A stretch of 64,000 bases of DNA, taken from positions 13,208 through 77,207 of the forward strand of contig JARKQG010000135.1 in the NCBI GenBank assembly GCA_029974035.1, written 5' to 3'. Positions 8,380-16,188 of the stretch are shown one piece after another (position 1 is the first letter of the stretch; the number at the start of each line of letters is the position of its first letter). Origin of the DNA: Eubacteriales bacterium (GTDB lineage Bacteria > Bacillota_A > Clostridia > Christensenellales > Aristaeellaceae). A program made the translations under genes and the position numbers. The notes below the pieces were generated by a model. It worked only from the letters and a program-made list of their open reading frames with translations. It was not told where the DNA came from and made no database searches.

Positions 8380-8957
8380 TCGATGGGATGAGGATTCTGG
8401 CGATTTTCTTTGGCGGCGTCCTGACAGACAATTTTGTATTTTCGCGCTTTTTTGCGGAGCGCTCGGCGCTGGGCGAGGACCAGTTCCGGACGTCCGTTCG
8501 GATCGGTGCCTGGGTGGCGTTGATGATCGCCCTCGTCTCCATTGCGACCAGCGCGCTGTACTTCTTCGTGCTGGTGCCGCTGAAGCTGGATTATCTGACC
8601 ACGGCGATGTTCGCGCTGGTGATTCTGGCGGCGTTCCTCCTGTGCAATCGGGCGCTGAAGGCCAAAAACCTGCTGGGCATCGAAGCTCCGACGGCGCTTG
8701 GCGCGCTGATCGCGGTAATCGGCGCGGTGCTGGGCGCGGCGCTCTTCAGCGCGCAGGCGGGGTCCTTTCTGTACGGCGCGCTGACCGGCGTGTTTGGCGG
8801 CGCGGGTTTCCTGCTGGCGGTGGTGCTGCTGGCGGGCGTGCGGGAGCGGACGGCGCTCTCTGATGTGCCGGAGGGCCTCAGGGGCCTGCCCATCGGGCTG
8901 GTCAGCGCGGCGCTGATCGCGCTGGCGCTTCTCGGTTTTTCCGGATTTGGGCTTTGA
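8376..8957 (+). CDS. RnfA-like membrane subunit lacking both cluster cysteines
   Basis: 193 residues, the normal RnfA length, with about six helices. The start ATG 8376 overlaps the upstream stop (ATGA). Family matches are LTDNFVFSRF, LVPLKLDYL, GVRERTALSDVPEGLRG and the C-terminal LGFSGFGL. RnfA normally supplies two cysteines to the membrane 2Fe-2S cluster, in LGLCPF and TNCAVLG. Here these positions read AERSA (Arg29) and IGAVLG (Gly116), so both ligands are missing. The only cysteine, Cys90, does not align with either ligand. RnfB would normally follow or lie nearby, but the next gene is a FAD synthetase. Confidence 0.82.
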   Translation: MIDGMRILAIFFGGVLTDNFVFSRFFAERSALGEDQFRTSVRIGAWVALMIALVSIATSALYFFVLVPLKLDYLTTAMFALVILAAFLLCNRALKAKNLLGIEAPTALGALIAVIGAVLGAALFSAQAGSFLYGALTGVFGGAGFLLAVVLLAGVRERTALSDVPEGLRGLPIGLVSAALIALALLGFSGFGL

Positions 8958-8998
8958 GGGGCGGCGCGGATCCATCAATTGCGACAAGGAACGAATGT

Positions 8999-9589
8999 AT
9001 GACGCCGAAGGCTTTGAGCGAACAAACAGGAAGCGGCGGGCGCGTCTTTGACGGGCCCGACCGCGGGCCGCAGGGTCGGCAGCCCTCCGTCATCGCGCTG
9101 GGCATGTTTGACGGCGTGCACATCGGCCATCAGGCGCTTGTGCGCCGTGCGGTGGACATTGCGCGGAGCCGGGGCTGGCGCTCCGTCGTCTATACTTTTG
9201 AAAACCATCCGCGCAGCGTGTTTGCCCAAACGCCGGCGCTGATCATGGATGCCGCCACCCGCCGCGCGGCGCTCTATGCGCTGGGCGTGGATCAGGTGGA
9301 CATGGTGAAGTTCACGAAGGTGCTGGCGGAGAAATCTCCCCGCGCGTTTTTGCGGATGCTGCTGGACCGGTATTGCGTCCGGGCGGTGGTGGCGGGGACG
9401 GACTTCACATTCGGCTACAAGGGCGCGGGCGACATCCATGCGCTGCGCTCAATGGGCGGGGAGATGGGGTTTGAAGTGTACGAAATGCCCGACGTGCTAC
9501 TGGACGGCGAAAAGGTGTCCTCGACGAGGATTCGAGCGGCGCTTGAGCGCGGCGATGTGGCCCTCGCCGCCCGGATGATCGGCCGATGA
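8999..9589 (+). CDS. FAD synthetase (FMN adenylyltransferase domain only, RibF N-terminal type)
   Basis: 196 residues from ATG 8999, preceded by AAGGA at a good distance. It makes FAD from FMN and ATP. The nucleotidyltransferase signature is GMFDGVHIGHQ near residue 35, and the family's (S/T)STxIR motif is STRIRAALERGD near the C-terminus. The usual bacterial RibF is a bifunctional protein of about 310 residues; this one ends before the riboflavin kinase domain. It follows the Rnf-like genes by 41 bases and would provide FAD, the substrate of ApbE. A bifunctional RibF may exist elsewhere in the genome. Confidence 0.9.
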   Translation: MTPKALSEQTGSGGRVFDGPDRGPQGRQPSVIALGMFDGVHIGHQALVRRAVDIARSRGWRSVVYTFENHPRSVFAQTPALIMDAATRRAALYALGVDQVDMVKFTKVLAEKSPRAFLRMLLDRYCVRAVVAGTDFTFGYKGAGDIHALRSMGGEMGFEVYEMPDVLLDGEKVSSTRIRAALERGDVALAARMIGR

Positions 9590-9625
9590 TGCGTTGGGGG
9601 ACGAATAAAGCCGTGGAGCGCGCCT

Positions 9626-10573
9626 ATGTACTATGAGCCGTACCGACCCAGAAGACGCCCGAGTTGCCTCGGTCGTCTTTTCCGCATCGCGCTGCTTCTG
9701 GCGATCCTCTGGGCGCTTTTGATGCTGGTCGCGCGCCTGCCGCTTTCGATCGACCTGCCCGGCGGGCTTTCGCTGGACAGACTGTTTTTGGTCGGCCGCA
9801 CCGACATTCTGCTCTTGGGCACGGACAACGAAGCGGGGCGGGGCCGCACGGATTCGATCCTGGTCGCTTCCGTCGGCAGCGGCGGCATCAAGCTGACTTC
9901 GATCATGCGGGATACGCTGGTGAACATTGAGGGCTACGGCAAGCACAAAATCAACGCGGCCTATCGCCTGGGGGGCGAGCAACTGGCCATGCGCACGGTG
10001 AACCAGGCTTTCGGCCTGAACGTCACAAAGTACGCGGCCATCGATTTTGAGGGCTTCTCCCATCTCATCGACAGCGTCGGCGGCGTGGCCCTGAACGTGA
10101 GCAAGGCAGAAATGCAGGAGATCAACAAGGGGCTGGACGCCACGTGGAAGCGGCTTGGCGAAGGCCGCCCCATCGATTACCTGAAGCGATACGGGGAAGA
10201 TACGCTTCTGACCGGCCCGCAGGCGCTGGCCTACGCGCGCATACGCAAGATTGATTCCGACTATGTGCGCGCCAGCCGGCAGCGCGCCGTGCTGAGTGCG
10301 ATGATTGAAAAGCTGCGCGCCACGAAGAACCCGGTGGTCTACGCCCGGCTGATGCAGACGGTGTTTTCCACCGTCAAAACCAACGTCAACGCGTTTGAGA
10401 TTGGCCTGGAGGCCGTCAAGGTGCTGACAGGCGGGCTCAGTGTGGAACAGTTCCGGCTGCCCGCGGAGGGGGCCTATACCACCGGCACGGTGGACGGTGC
10501 ATGGGTGATCAAGCCGGACCTTGAAAAGAACCGGAAGTTGCTGAACGCGTTTTTGCAGGATTCGGCATCCTGA
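9626..10573 (+). CDS. LytR-CpsA-Psr (LCP) family cell-wall glycopolymer ligase
   Basis: 315 residues. LCP enzymes attach lipid-linked glycopolymers such as teichoic acids or capsule to peptidoglycan on the outer face of the membrane. A short cationic N-terminus and one helix at about 17-37 anchor it. Conserved elements are ILLLGTDNEAGRGRTDSIL, the catalytic-region arginine in SIMRDTLV, HKINAAYRLGG, and ALAYARIRKIDSDYVRASRQR. A GTGGAG ribosome-binding site precedes the ATG. It may be the last gene of the upstream operon or have its own promoter; a terminator-like hairpin follows directly. Confidence 0.93.
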   Translation: MYYEPYRPRRRPSCLGRLFRIALLLAILWALLMLVARLPLSIDLPGGLSLDRLFLVGRTDILLLGTDNEAGRGRTDSILVASVGSGGIKLTSIMRDTLVNIEGYGKHKINAAYRLGGEQLAMRTVNQAFGLNVTKYAAIDFEGFSHLIDSVGGVALNVSKAEMQEINKGLDATWKRLGEGRPIDYLKRYGEDTLLTGPQALAYARIRKIDSDYVRASRQRAVLSAMIEKLRATKNPVVYARLMQTVFSTVKTNVNAFEIGLEAVKVLTGGLSVEQFRLPAEGAYTTGTVDGAWVIKPDLEKNRKLLNAFLQDSAS

Positions 10574-10600
10574 CGGCCGGCGCGGGTTTCGCGCCGGCCG
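10574..10600. terminator. Hairpin between convergent genes
   Basis: A perfect 10-bp GC-rich inverted repeat (10574-10583 and 10591-10600) with a 7-base loop starts right after the LCP stop. It sits between convergent genes and may act in both directions, although neither side has a clear T-run. Confidence 0.6.
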
Positions 10601-10619
10601 CGCGTTCTCTCCTCCGGCG

Positions 10620-11087
10620 TCATTCTCCCCGGACGACCGCCTCGACAAAGGTCACGGGATGCTGAATAAGCGCCGCGGTTTCTTCGACCGTCCGACCCTC
10701 GGCAAGGAAGCGCCGGGCGACGACGGCCATGGGCTCGGCCACCTCGATGATGTGGCCGTCCGGGTCGTAGAGCCGGACGACGCGCTGCTGCCAGTCGTGC
10801 TTTTTCGGCGGGTGCACCCGTCGGATCTCCGGGCGCGCCGCGAGCTTTTCGAGGAAGGCGTCAAAATCCTCCACTTCGAAGTACAGTTCCATATTGTGCG
10901 CGCGGGGAATCACCGACTCCGGCGGCACGTCGATGAGCCATGCGAAATTCTGCTGAATCGCGAAGCCGCCGCTGAAGGTCACGTTCCAGCCGAGGTCCAT
11001 CGCCACTTTCTGATCGAACAGGTCACCGTAGAACGCCTTGGACCGTTCCACATCGGCCACCGCGAGAAGCGCCGCTCTGAATTGCAT
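10620..11087 (-). CDS. VOC family protein (glyoxalase/bleomycin-resistance fold)
   Basis: 155 residues. The vicinal oxygen chelate fold is suggested by DVERSKAFYGDLF at the N-terminus, ELYFEVEDFDAFLEKL in the middle and RLYDPDGHIIEVAEP, where the glutamate is a usual metal ligand. The substrate cannot be read from sequence. GAAGGAGG precedes the start. The gene lies 12 bases downstream of the TIGR03915 gene on the same strand, so it is probably co-transcribed with the LexA-controlled repair pair. A role in DNA-damage or drug resistance is only a guess. Confidence 0.85.
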   Translation of the reverse strand: MQFRAALLAVADVERSKAFYGDLFDQKVAMDLGWNVTFSGGFAIQQNFAWLIDVPPESVIPRAHNMELYFEVEDFDAFLEKLAARPEIRRVHPPKKHDWQQRVVRLYDPDGHIIEVAEPMAVVARRFLAEGRTVEETAALIQHPVTFVEAVVRGE

Positions 11088-11099
11088 AAGATCCTCCTT

Positions 11100-11924
11100 C
11101 TATACGCCCGTCAGGCGGGCGGGATTTACGGGCGGGCCGGCGGGCGGGATGCGGCCGGTCTGTTCGGTTGCCGGGGCGGACTCAAACTCGGTCATCATGC
11201 GCCGGTAGCGAAGCGGGAGATGGGTGCGCTGGCAGGCGGAATTTTTGCGCGGGCCGATCTCCACCGACTGATGGAAGCGGCGCCACAGCGCCCGCACGGC
11301 GCGCTCCACATCGTCCGGCTCGGGGAGTTCCAGCGCGAGCAGCGGCGCGATGCGGCCGCGTCCCCGCTGCGCCACCAGCGCCTCCCGGTGCGTCCGGTCG
11401 AAGATGACGAAGGCCTCGTTTGGATATCGGTCCAGAAAGTGCTGGGCGATCAGCGGCAGCACCCGATTCTTGGGCTCGATGACCGACGCCAGCACGCCGC
11501 CGCTCTCCGTAAACCGCACAAAGCCCAGAAAGAGGTGGGCTTCCCGCCCCAGGTGGGTGACGGCCGACAGAATCGGCGCGACCGCGTCGTCGTGGGCCAT
11601 GTCCGTCACCATGCCGCCCTTGCGGTAGCCCAGGCGCAGAAACGCCAGCAGCCGCTTTTCCTTTTCCGGCATCGCTGTCAGCATCGCCCGCTCGACCAGG
11701 CGCAGGGCCTCCTCCGAAATGCGCGCGGGAATGGACTTCAGCACCCGCGCCGCCCGGAACGCGTCGGTCTCCACCACCCGGGTCGGGAGCAGCGACAGCT
11801 GATCGTCCTCGGGGCCCAAAATCGCCGCGGGAAGCTCCTTCATCGCGTAGCTTTCATACACGCAGCACAAAAACCCGTCCAGCGTGCCGTCGTAGCGGTA
11901 GACTACATCTGTCCTGTAAGGCAT
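11100..11924 (-). CDS. TIGR03915 family putative DNA repair protein (DUF4130)
   Basis: 274 residues. The N-terminus (VVYRYDGTLDGFLCCVYESY) and the central VTHLGREAHLFLGFVRF are typical of this family, which nearly always sits beside the radical SAM gene found just upstream here. Function is unproven; the repair label comes from gene context. The start lies inside the end of the radical SAM gene (22-base overlap), so the pair is translationally coupled. The last 30 or so residues are proline/alanine-rich and probably disordered. The LexA box upstream of the operon supports a DNA-damage response role. Confidence 0.88.
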   Translation of the reverse strand: MPYRTDVVYRYDGTLDGFLCCVYESYAMKELPAAILGPEDDQLSLLPTRVVETDAFRAARVLKSIPARISEEALRLVERAMLTAMPEKEKRLLAFLRLGYRKGGMVTDMAHDDAVAPILSAVTHLGREAHLFLGFVRFTESGGVLASVIEPKNRVLPLIAQHFLDRYPNEAFVIFDRTHREALVAQRGRGRIAPLLALELPEPDDVERAVRALWRRFHQSVEIGPRKNSACQRTHLPLRYRRMMTEFESAPATEQTGRIPPAGPPVNPARLTGV

Positions 11925-13195
11925 TTTTGCAGATCCTCCTCCGTGGGGTCGAGCAGCGTGAGCTGCACGGCGCGCTCGCCCAGCGCCGTCGCGCGGCTTG
12001 AAAGAAGGCTGGTCAGGATGGCCTGATCATCCAGGTGCAGCCGGATCAGCGGCTTTCCGGAGCAGGTGATGAAGTGCTGGGCGCGCTTCAACACCACGCC
12101 CATCTTTTTGAGCGCCGCGAAATCCAGCGCCCCATGCCTGCGGGCTTCCAGGATGCGCCAGGCGCTTTTGACGCCCACGCCCGGCACGCGCAGCAGCATC
12201 TCCTGCGGCGCGCGGTTTACCTCCACCGGAAACTGATCCAGATGCCCCACCGCCCAGTTGCACTTGGGGTCCAGCCCCGGGTCCAGATGGGGGCGGCGGT
12301 CGTCCAGCAGTTCGTCGGCGCGAAAGCCGTAAAAGCGCAGAAGCCAATCCGCCTGATACAGCCGGTGCTCGCGCATCAGGGGCGGCGGTGTGCCCACGGG
12401 GGGCAGCAGCCGGTCGTCGTTGAGCGGAATGTAGGCCGAGTAGAACACGCGCTTTAAGTGGAACCGATCATACAGCGCCTCGGAAAGCTTCAGGATGGTC
12501 CGATCATCTTCCGGCGTCGCGCCGACGATCATCTGGGTGGACTGGCCCGCCGGCGCAAATTTCGGCGCGTGGCGGTAGAGCGTCAGCGCCCGGGTGTTTT
12601 CCTGGATGCCGCCGGCAATGCGCCGCATTGGGCCGAGAATGTTGTCCCGGTTTTTTTCCGGCGCCAGCAGCATGAGGCTCTGCCGGGAGGGAAGCTCGAT
12701 GTTGACGCTCATCCGGTCGGCGTAAAGGCCCATGCGCTCGATCAGGGCCGGGTCCGCGCCGGGAATCGCCTTGCAGTGGATGTAGCCGCCAAAGCGGTAC
12801 TCCTCCCGCAGGATGCGCAGCGTTTCGATCATCATCTCGCAGGTGCGGTCGGCGCTGCCGTTGACGGCCGAGCTCAGAAAAAGCCCTTCGATGTAATTGC
12901 GCCGGTAGAAGGCCATGGTCAGGTCCGCCAGCTCCCGGGGATGAAAGGTGGCGCGGGGCGTGTCGTTGGAGCGGCGGTTGACGCAGTAGGCGCAGTCATA
13001 CCGGCAGGCGCTGGATTGGAGCACCTTCAAAAGTGATATACAGCGGCCGTCTCCCGCAAAGCTGTGGCAGATGCCGCAGGCCGCGGCGCTTCCGATGGCC
13101 CCGCCCCGACCGGAGCGGTTTACCCCGGAGGAGGTGCAGGCCACGTCGTACTTGGCCGCGTCCGTCAGCAGCGCCAGCTTTTGCATCGCATCCAT
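11903..13195 (-). CDS. Putative DNA modification/repair radical SAM protein (TIGR03916-like)
   Basis: 430 residues. The radical SAM cluster motif is CRYDCAYC (CxxxCxxC), preceded by a second cysteine set (ACGICHSF region). The C-terminal part has a helix-hairpin-helix DNA-binding motif, LRVPGVGVKSAWRILEARR, of the type found in repair proteins. The family is predicted to act on DNA, but no reaction has been demonstrated that I know of. It is first in a three-gene operon with the TIGR03915 partner and a VOC protein. A LexA box lies between the -10 box and the start codon, implying induction by DNA damage. Confidence 0.9.
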   Translation of the reverse strand: MDAMQKLALLTDAAKYDVACTSSGVNRSGRGGAIGSAAACGICHSFAGDGRCISLLKVLQSSACRYDCAYCVNRRSNDTPRATFHPRELADLTMAFYRRNYIEGLFLSSAVNGSADRTCEMMIETLRILREEYRFGGYIHCKAIPGADPALIERMGLYADRMSVNIELPSRQSLMLLAPEKNRDNILGPMRRIAGGIQENTRALTLYRHAPKFAPAGQSTQMIVGATPEDDRTILKLSEALYDRFHLKRVFYSAYIPLNDDRLLPPVGTPPPLMREHRLYQADWLLRFYGFRADELLDDRRPHLDPGLDPKCNWAVGHLDQFPVEVNRAPQEMLLRVPGVGVKSAWRILEARRHGALDFAALKKMGVVLKRAQHFITCSGKPLIRLHLDDQAILTSLLSSRATALGERAVQLTLLDPTEEDLQKCLTGQM

Positions 13196-13221
13196 AAAAG
13201 ATCCCTCGATTCACCGTAACA

Positions 13222-13235
13222 CGAACATATGTTCT
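13222..13235. promoter_or_regulatory. LexA (SOS) box, proximal
   Basis: CGAACATATGTTCT matches the Bacillota LexA consensus CGAAC-N4-GTTC(G) in all but the last base. It lies between the -10 box (13243-13248) and the radical SAM start codon (13195), where bound LexA would block transcription. Confidence 0.85.
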
Positions 13236-13242
13236 GATAAGG

Positions 13243-13271
13243 ATTATAGCAGACGAAACGGCGCCCCGCAA
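13243..13271 (-). promoter_or_regulatory. Promoter of the SOS radical SAM operon
   Basis: A perfect TATAAT is read on the minus strand at 13243-13248, with a weak -35 (TTGCGG, 13266-13271) 17 bases upstream. LexA boxes flank it on both sides. Confidence 0.65.
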
Positions 13272-13295
13272 CCGAACACGCGATTAAATTGAATA

Positions 13296-13309
13296 AGAAC
13301 GCGCGTTCG
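13296..13309. promoter_or_regulatory. Second LexA-like box, distal
   Basis: AGAACGCGCGTTCG keeps both GAAC and GTTC half-sites with the 4-base spacer, differing from consensus at the first base. It lies about 25 bases upstream of the -35 element. It could give cooperative LexA binding, or control the region between the two divergent stretches. Confidence 0.6.
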
Positions 13310-13337
13310 GGCGGAGCGCAAAGGGGATTTGGACGGA

Positions 13338-14795
13338 TTATGTGTCGGCGGAGGGCTTTATCTGGGGCATGGCAACCGCGATGCCCTCCTGCGCCGGTCC
13401 GCTGATGAGCCGACCGTCATAGGCAAATCTTGAGCCGTGGCAGGGGCAGTCCCAGCTCCGTTCATCCTGATTCCAGCTCAGCTCGCAGCCCAGGTGCGGG
13501 CAGCGCGTCGTGACAAAGAACACGTTGCCCTCCGGATCCTTGTAGGCGCCCAGCTTGCGTCCGTCCGCCTCCACCACGCCGCCCTGTCCGGCGGGCAGAT
13601 CGGCGAGCGGCCGGTCCGGCGGCGCGACGGCCAGCGTCAGCCCCTTCAGCGCCTGCGCGCTGTCGCGGGTCAGTTGCGGAAGCTCCGCGGTGGAAAAGCG
13701 CTGCGGCCGAAACACCGGTGCGTTCCGGTTGCGCTTTCCGGCAATGTCGTCCGCCAGGATTCTGGACGCCGCCATGGCGGTGGTCATGCCCCATTTCATA
13801 AAACCGGTGGCCAGGTGCCAGCCGGGGCGGGAACGCGCGTAGCGGCCGATGAAGGGCACGCCGTCCAGCGTGATGGCATCCTGCGCCGACCAGCGGGCGA
13901 CCGCCCGAACGCCGGGGAAGAGGTGCGCCGCCGCGTCCATAAGCGCCTCGTACCGCCCCGCCGCGCCTTCGCCGGTGCGGTGGTTTTCGCCGCCAAAGAG
14001 CAGCACCTTGCCGTGGGTGCGCATCGAATGGCCGTCCGTCTCCAGGCCGATGTACATGCCGGGCAGCTTTGGCGCGCCCTCCAGCGCCACCACGTAGGAA
14101 CGCTCCTGATGGATGCGGGCAAAGTAATAGCCGGGCTTGTTGACAAAGGGATAGTGGCACGCAAATACGATGTGGCGCGCCGTCACGGCATGGTCCGCGG
14201 TATACAGCCGGTTGGGCTCGACGCGCTCCACCCGGGTGTGCTCGTAGACCCGGACGCGCCCGGAAATCCCCTTCAGGAATTTGAGCGGATGAAACTGCGC
14301 CTGGTCGGAAAACTCGACCGCGCCGGCGGCGGGGAAGGGGAGGCCGCGCGCGGCCACCAGCGAGGCGGGAAGCCCGAGGCTCCTGGCGGCCAGCATCTCG
14401 GCCTCCAGCGGCGCGGCATCCCGCAGGGCGTACAAGAACGCGCTCTTTCGCGCAAAATCACAGGCAATGCCTTCGGAATCAATGATGCGCTCAAAGGCGG
14501 CGATGGCCTCCTGGTTCGCGCGGGCGTACTGCGCCGCCCTGTCGCGGCCGCATTGCCCGATCAGCCGGGCGTAGATGTGGCCGTGCTGCGACGTGATCTT
14601 GGCGGTGGTGCCGCTTGTTTGACCGCTTCCGATGCGCTCGGCTTCCAGAACCACCGCGTCAAGGCCGCGCCGGGTCAACTCATAAGCGGTCAGCATGCCC
14701 GTCATGCCGCCGCCGATTATCGCGATGTCCACGTCGAGATCCTCGCAAAGCCTCGGGCAAGCAGGAATCCGGACATCTGCCCAGATCGATTGCAT
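13338..14795 (-). CDS. FAD-dependent oxidoreductase with C-terminal Rieske domain
   Basis: 485 residues from ATG 14795, preceded by GGGAGG at 8 bases. A DAO-type FAD domain opens with IIGGGMTGMLTAYEL at about residue 24. The C-terminus is a Rieske 2Fe-2S domain: CPHLGCELSW and, 17 residues on, CPCHGSRF supply the two cysteines and two histidines. Such fusions are widespread in Bacillota, but their substrates are mostly unknown; amine or glycine-type oxidation is the usual guess for the FAD domain. It appears to be a single-gene unit, and the mgl-operon terminator lies just upstream of it. Confidence 0.9.
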   Translation of the reverse strand: MQSIWADVRIPACPRLCEDLDVDIAIIGGGMTGMLTAYELTRRGLDAVVLEAERIGSGQTSGTTAKITSQHGHIYARLIGQCGRDRAAQYARANQEAIAAFERIIDSEGIACDFARKSAFLYALRDAAPLEAEMLAARSLGLPASLVAARGLPFPAAGAVEFSDQAQFHPLKFLKGISGRVRVYEHTRVERVEPNRLYTADHAVTARHIVFACHYPFVNKPGYYFARIHQERSYVVALEGAPKLPGMYIGLETDGHSMRTHGKVLLFGGENHRTGEGAAGRYEALMDAAAHLFPGVRAVARWSAQDAITLDGVPFIGRYARSRPGWHLATGFMKWGMTTAMAASRILADDIAGKRNRNAPVFRPQRFSTAELPQLTRDSAQALKGLTLAVAPPDRPLADLPAGQGGVVEADGRKLGAYKDPEGNVFFVTTRCPHLGCELSWNQDERSWDCPCHGSRFAYDGRLISGPAQEGIAVAMPQIKPSADT

Positions 14796-14900
14796 GGACG
14801 CACCTCCCGCGCTAGGGTTCCCTTGGAGGGGCGCGGTCATGCGCCAAAGCCGCCAGCGCGCGCGAAAAGCCGATCCGCGCGGTTTACCGTCCTTCGGCAC

Positions 14901-14930
14901 AAAAAAACCGCCGGCGCTTTGCGCTAGCGG
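14901..14930 (-). terminator. Rho-independent terminator of the mgl operon
   Basis: Read on the minus strand, an imperfect 10-bp GC-rich stem (14908-14930) with a 3-base loop is followed by seven T (14901-14907). The stem overlaps the stop codon of the small membrane protein gene (14924-14926). Confidence 0.85.
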
Positions 14931-15133
14931 TTGGAACCGATTCCCAATAGGATCACGAGGACGAGTGCCCCCACCAGGATGTAGATGATCAGATCCAGCG
15001 TCTTCAGCGGGATCTTGATCCTGTCGTACAGCCGGCGGCGCACGGCAAAAAGATCCTTGCCGAGGGGGGGCGCCTGCGCCCGCCGGGCCTCTTCGCGCCG
15101 GGCTTCCATTTCCCGAATGCTTCGCTTATCCAT
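14924..15133 (-). CDS. Small single-pass membrane protein coupled to mglC
   Basis: 69 residues and not recognised. The first 45 or so residues are highly charged (MDKRSIREMEARREEARRAQ and a later basic stretch). One hydrophobic helix follows at about 46-66 and ends in a short polar tail, a tail-anchored layout with the charged part in the cytoplasm. Its ATG overlaps the mglC stop (TAATG) and the operon terminator starts at its stop codon. It is therefore translated as the last gene of the sugar transporter operon. It could be an accessory or regulatory subunit of the transporter, which is inference. Confidence 0.7.
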   Translation of the reverse strand: MDKRSIREMEARREEARRAQAPPLGKDLFAVRRRLYDRIKIPLKTLDLIIYILVGALVLVILLGIGSNR

Positions 15134-16167
15134 TACTTTTTGGCCAGGTACTTGCGTACGTCGATGGCGACCGCGATGATGATGATCAGACCGCGGATGA
15201 TGTACTGGTAGTAGGCGTTGACGCTGAGGAACACCAGCGAGTAGTTGATGGCCTGCAGAATGATCGCGCCGATGACGACGCCGGGAATCGTGCCGACACC
15301 GCCGGAAAAGCTGACGCCGCCGATGACGCAGGCGCTGATGGCGTCAAGCTCATAGTTGAGGCCCGTATTTGCGCCGACGGATTGGATGCGGCCCGCCTCC
15401 AGGAATGCCGCGATGCCATACAGCACGCCGGAGATGATGTAGACCCACATGATGGTGCTGGTCACGTTGACGCCGGAAACCGCGGCGGCTTCCTCGTTGC
15501 CGCCGACGGCAAACATGTTCTTGCCCAGGCGCGTCTTCGTCCATATGATGTGGACGACCACCGCGCACAATAAGAAGTAGACGACCACCTTTGGGATCCG
15601 GAACGAGCCGATGATCCAGTTGCCGGCGGAGGTGTTCAGAAAGTCCTTGGTAAAGGTGGAGAGCGCCTGCGCGGTGCCCGAGGGCTGGGATTCGATATAC
15701 AGGCAGTTGATGCCGTAGGCGATCAGCGAAGTGCCCAGCGTAATGATGAAGGCGTGCAGGTGCAGCTTGGCGACGCCGAAGCCGTTGATCGCGCCGAAGA
15801 GCACGCCCACGGCGATGGCCAGCAGCAGCGGGATCATCAGGTTGACGGGTTCGGTGATCTGCGGGTACATGCGCTGCGCATAGGTGGTGGACTGCACCAG
15901 CGAAGCCGTCACCGCGGCGGAGAGGCCCAGCACGCGGCCAATGGCCAGGTCCGTGCCCGCCAGCACGATCAGCCCCGCGCACCCCAGCGCCAGAATGCCC
16001 TTGGTGGAGGCCTGCTTGACGATGTTGATCAGGTTATCCAGCCTGAAAAAATCCGGACGGATGATGACCACCGTCACCAGAATCAGCAGCAGTATGATGT
16101 ACAGCGCGTAGTCCAGCAGCAGTTCTCCGACGCTCCGGTTGCCAAACCTCTTTTTTGCGTTTTCCAT
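15133..16167 (-). CDS. mglC: Galactose/methylgalactoside-type ABC transporter permease
   Basis: 344 residues from ATG 16167, which has AAGGA about 10 bases upstream; an ATG two codons earlier is too close to that site. It is a BPD_transp_2 family sugar permease with eight to ten helices and the family stretches LALGCAGLIVLAGTDLAIGRVLGL and AVGGNEEAAAVSGVNV. It forms the membrane channel with MglA (ATPase) and MglB (binding protein). It is 21 bases downstream of mglA and overlaps the start of a small membrane protein gene. Confidence 0.93.
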   Translation of the reverse strand: MENAKKRFGNRSVGELLLDYALYIILLLILVTVVIIRPDFFRLDNLINIVKQASTKGILALGCAGLIVLAGTDLAIGRVLGLSAAVTASLVQSTTYAQRMYPQITEPVNLMIPLLLAIAVGVLFGAINGFGVAKLHLHAFIITLGTSLIAYGINCLYIESQPSGTAQALSTFTKDFLNTSAGNWIIGSFRIPKVVVYFLLCAVVVHIIWTKTRLGKNMFAVGGNEEAAAVSGVNVTSTIMWVYIISGVLYGIAAFLEAGRIQSVGANTGLNYELDAISACVIGGVSFSGGVGTIPGVVIGAIILQAINYSLVFLSVNAYYQYIIRGLIIIIAVAIDVRKYLAKK

Positions 16168-16188
16168 GTGCATCCCATCCTTGCTTGG

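Noticed and set aside
10659..12026. 455-codon open frame on the plus strand
   Set aside because: It is antisense to the VOC and TIGR03915 genes, which have proper starts, Shine-Dalgarno sites and family motifs.
13272..13285. Third LexA-like site (CGAACACGCGAT)
   Set aside because: Only one half-site matches; the GTTC half is missing.
13437..14927. 496-codon open frame on the plus strand
   Set aside because: It mirrors the FAD/Rieske oxidoreductase gene; no domain is recognisable.
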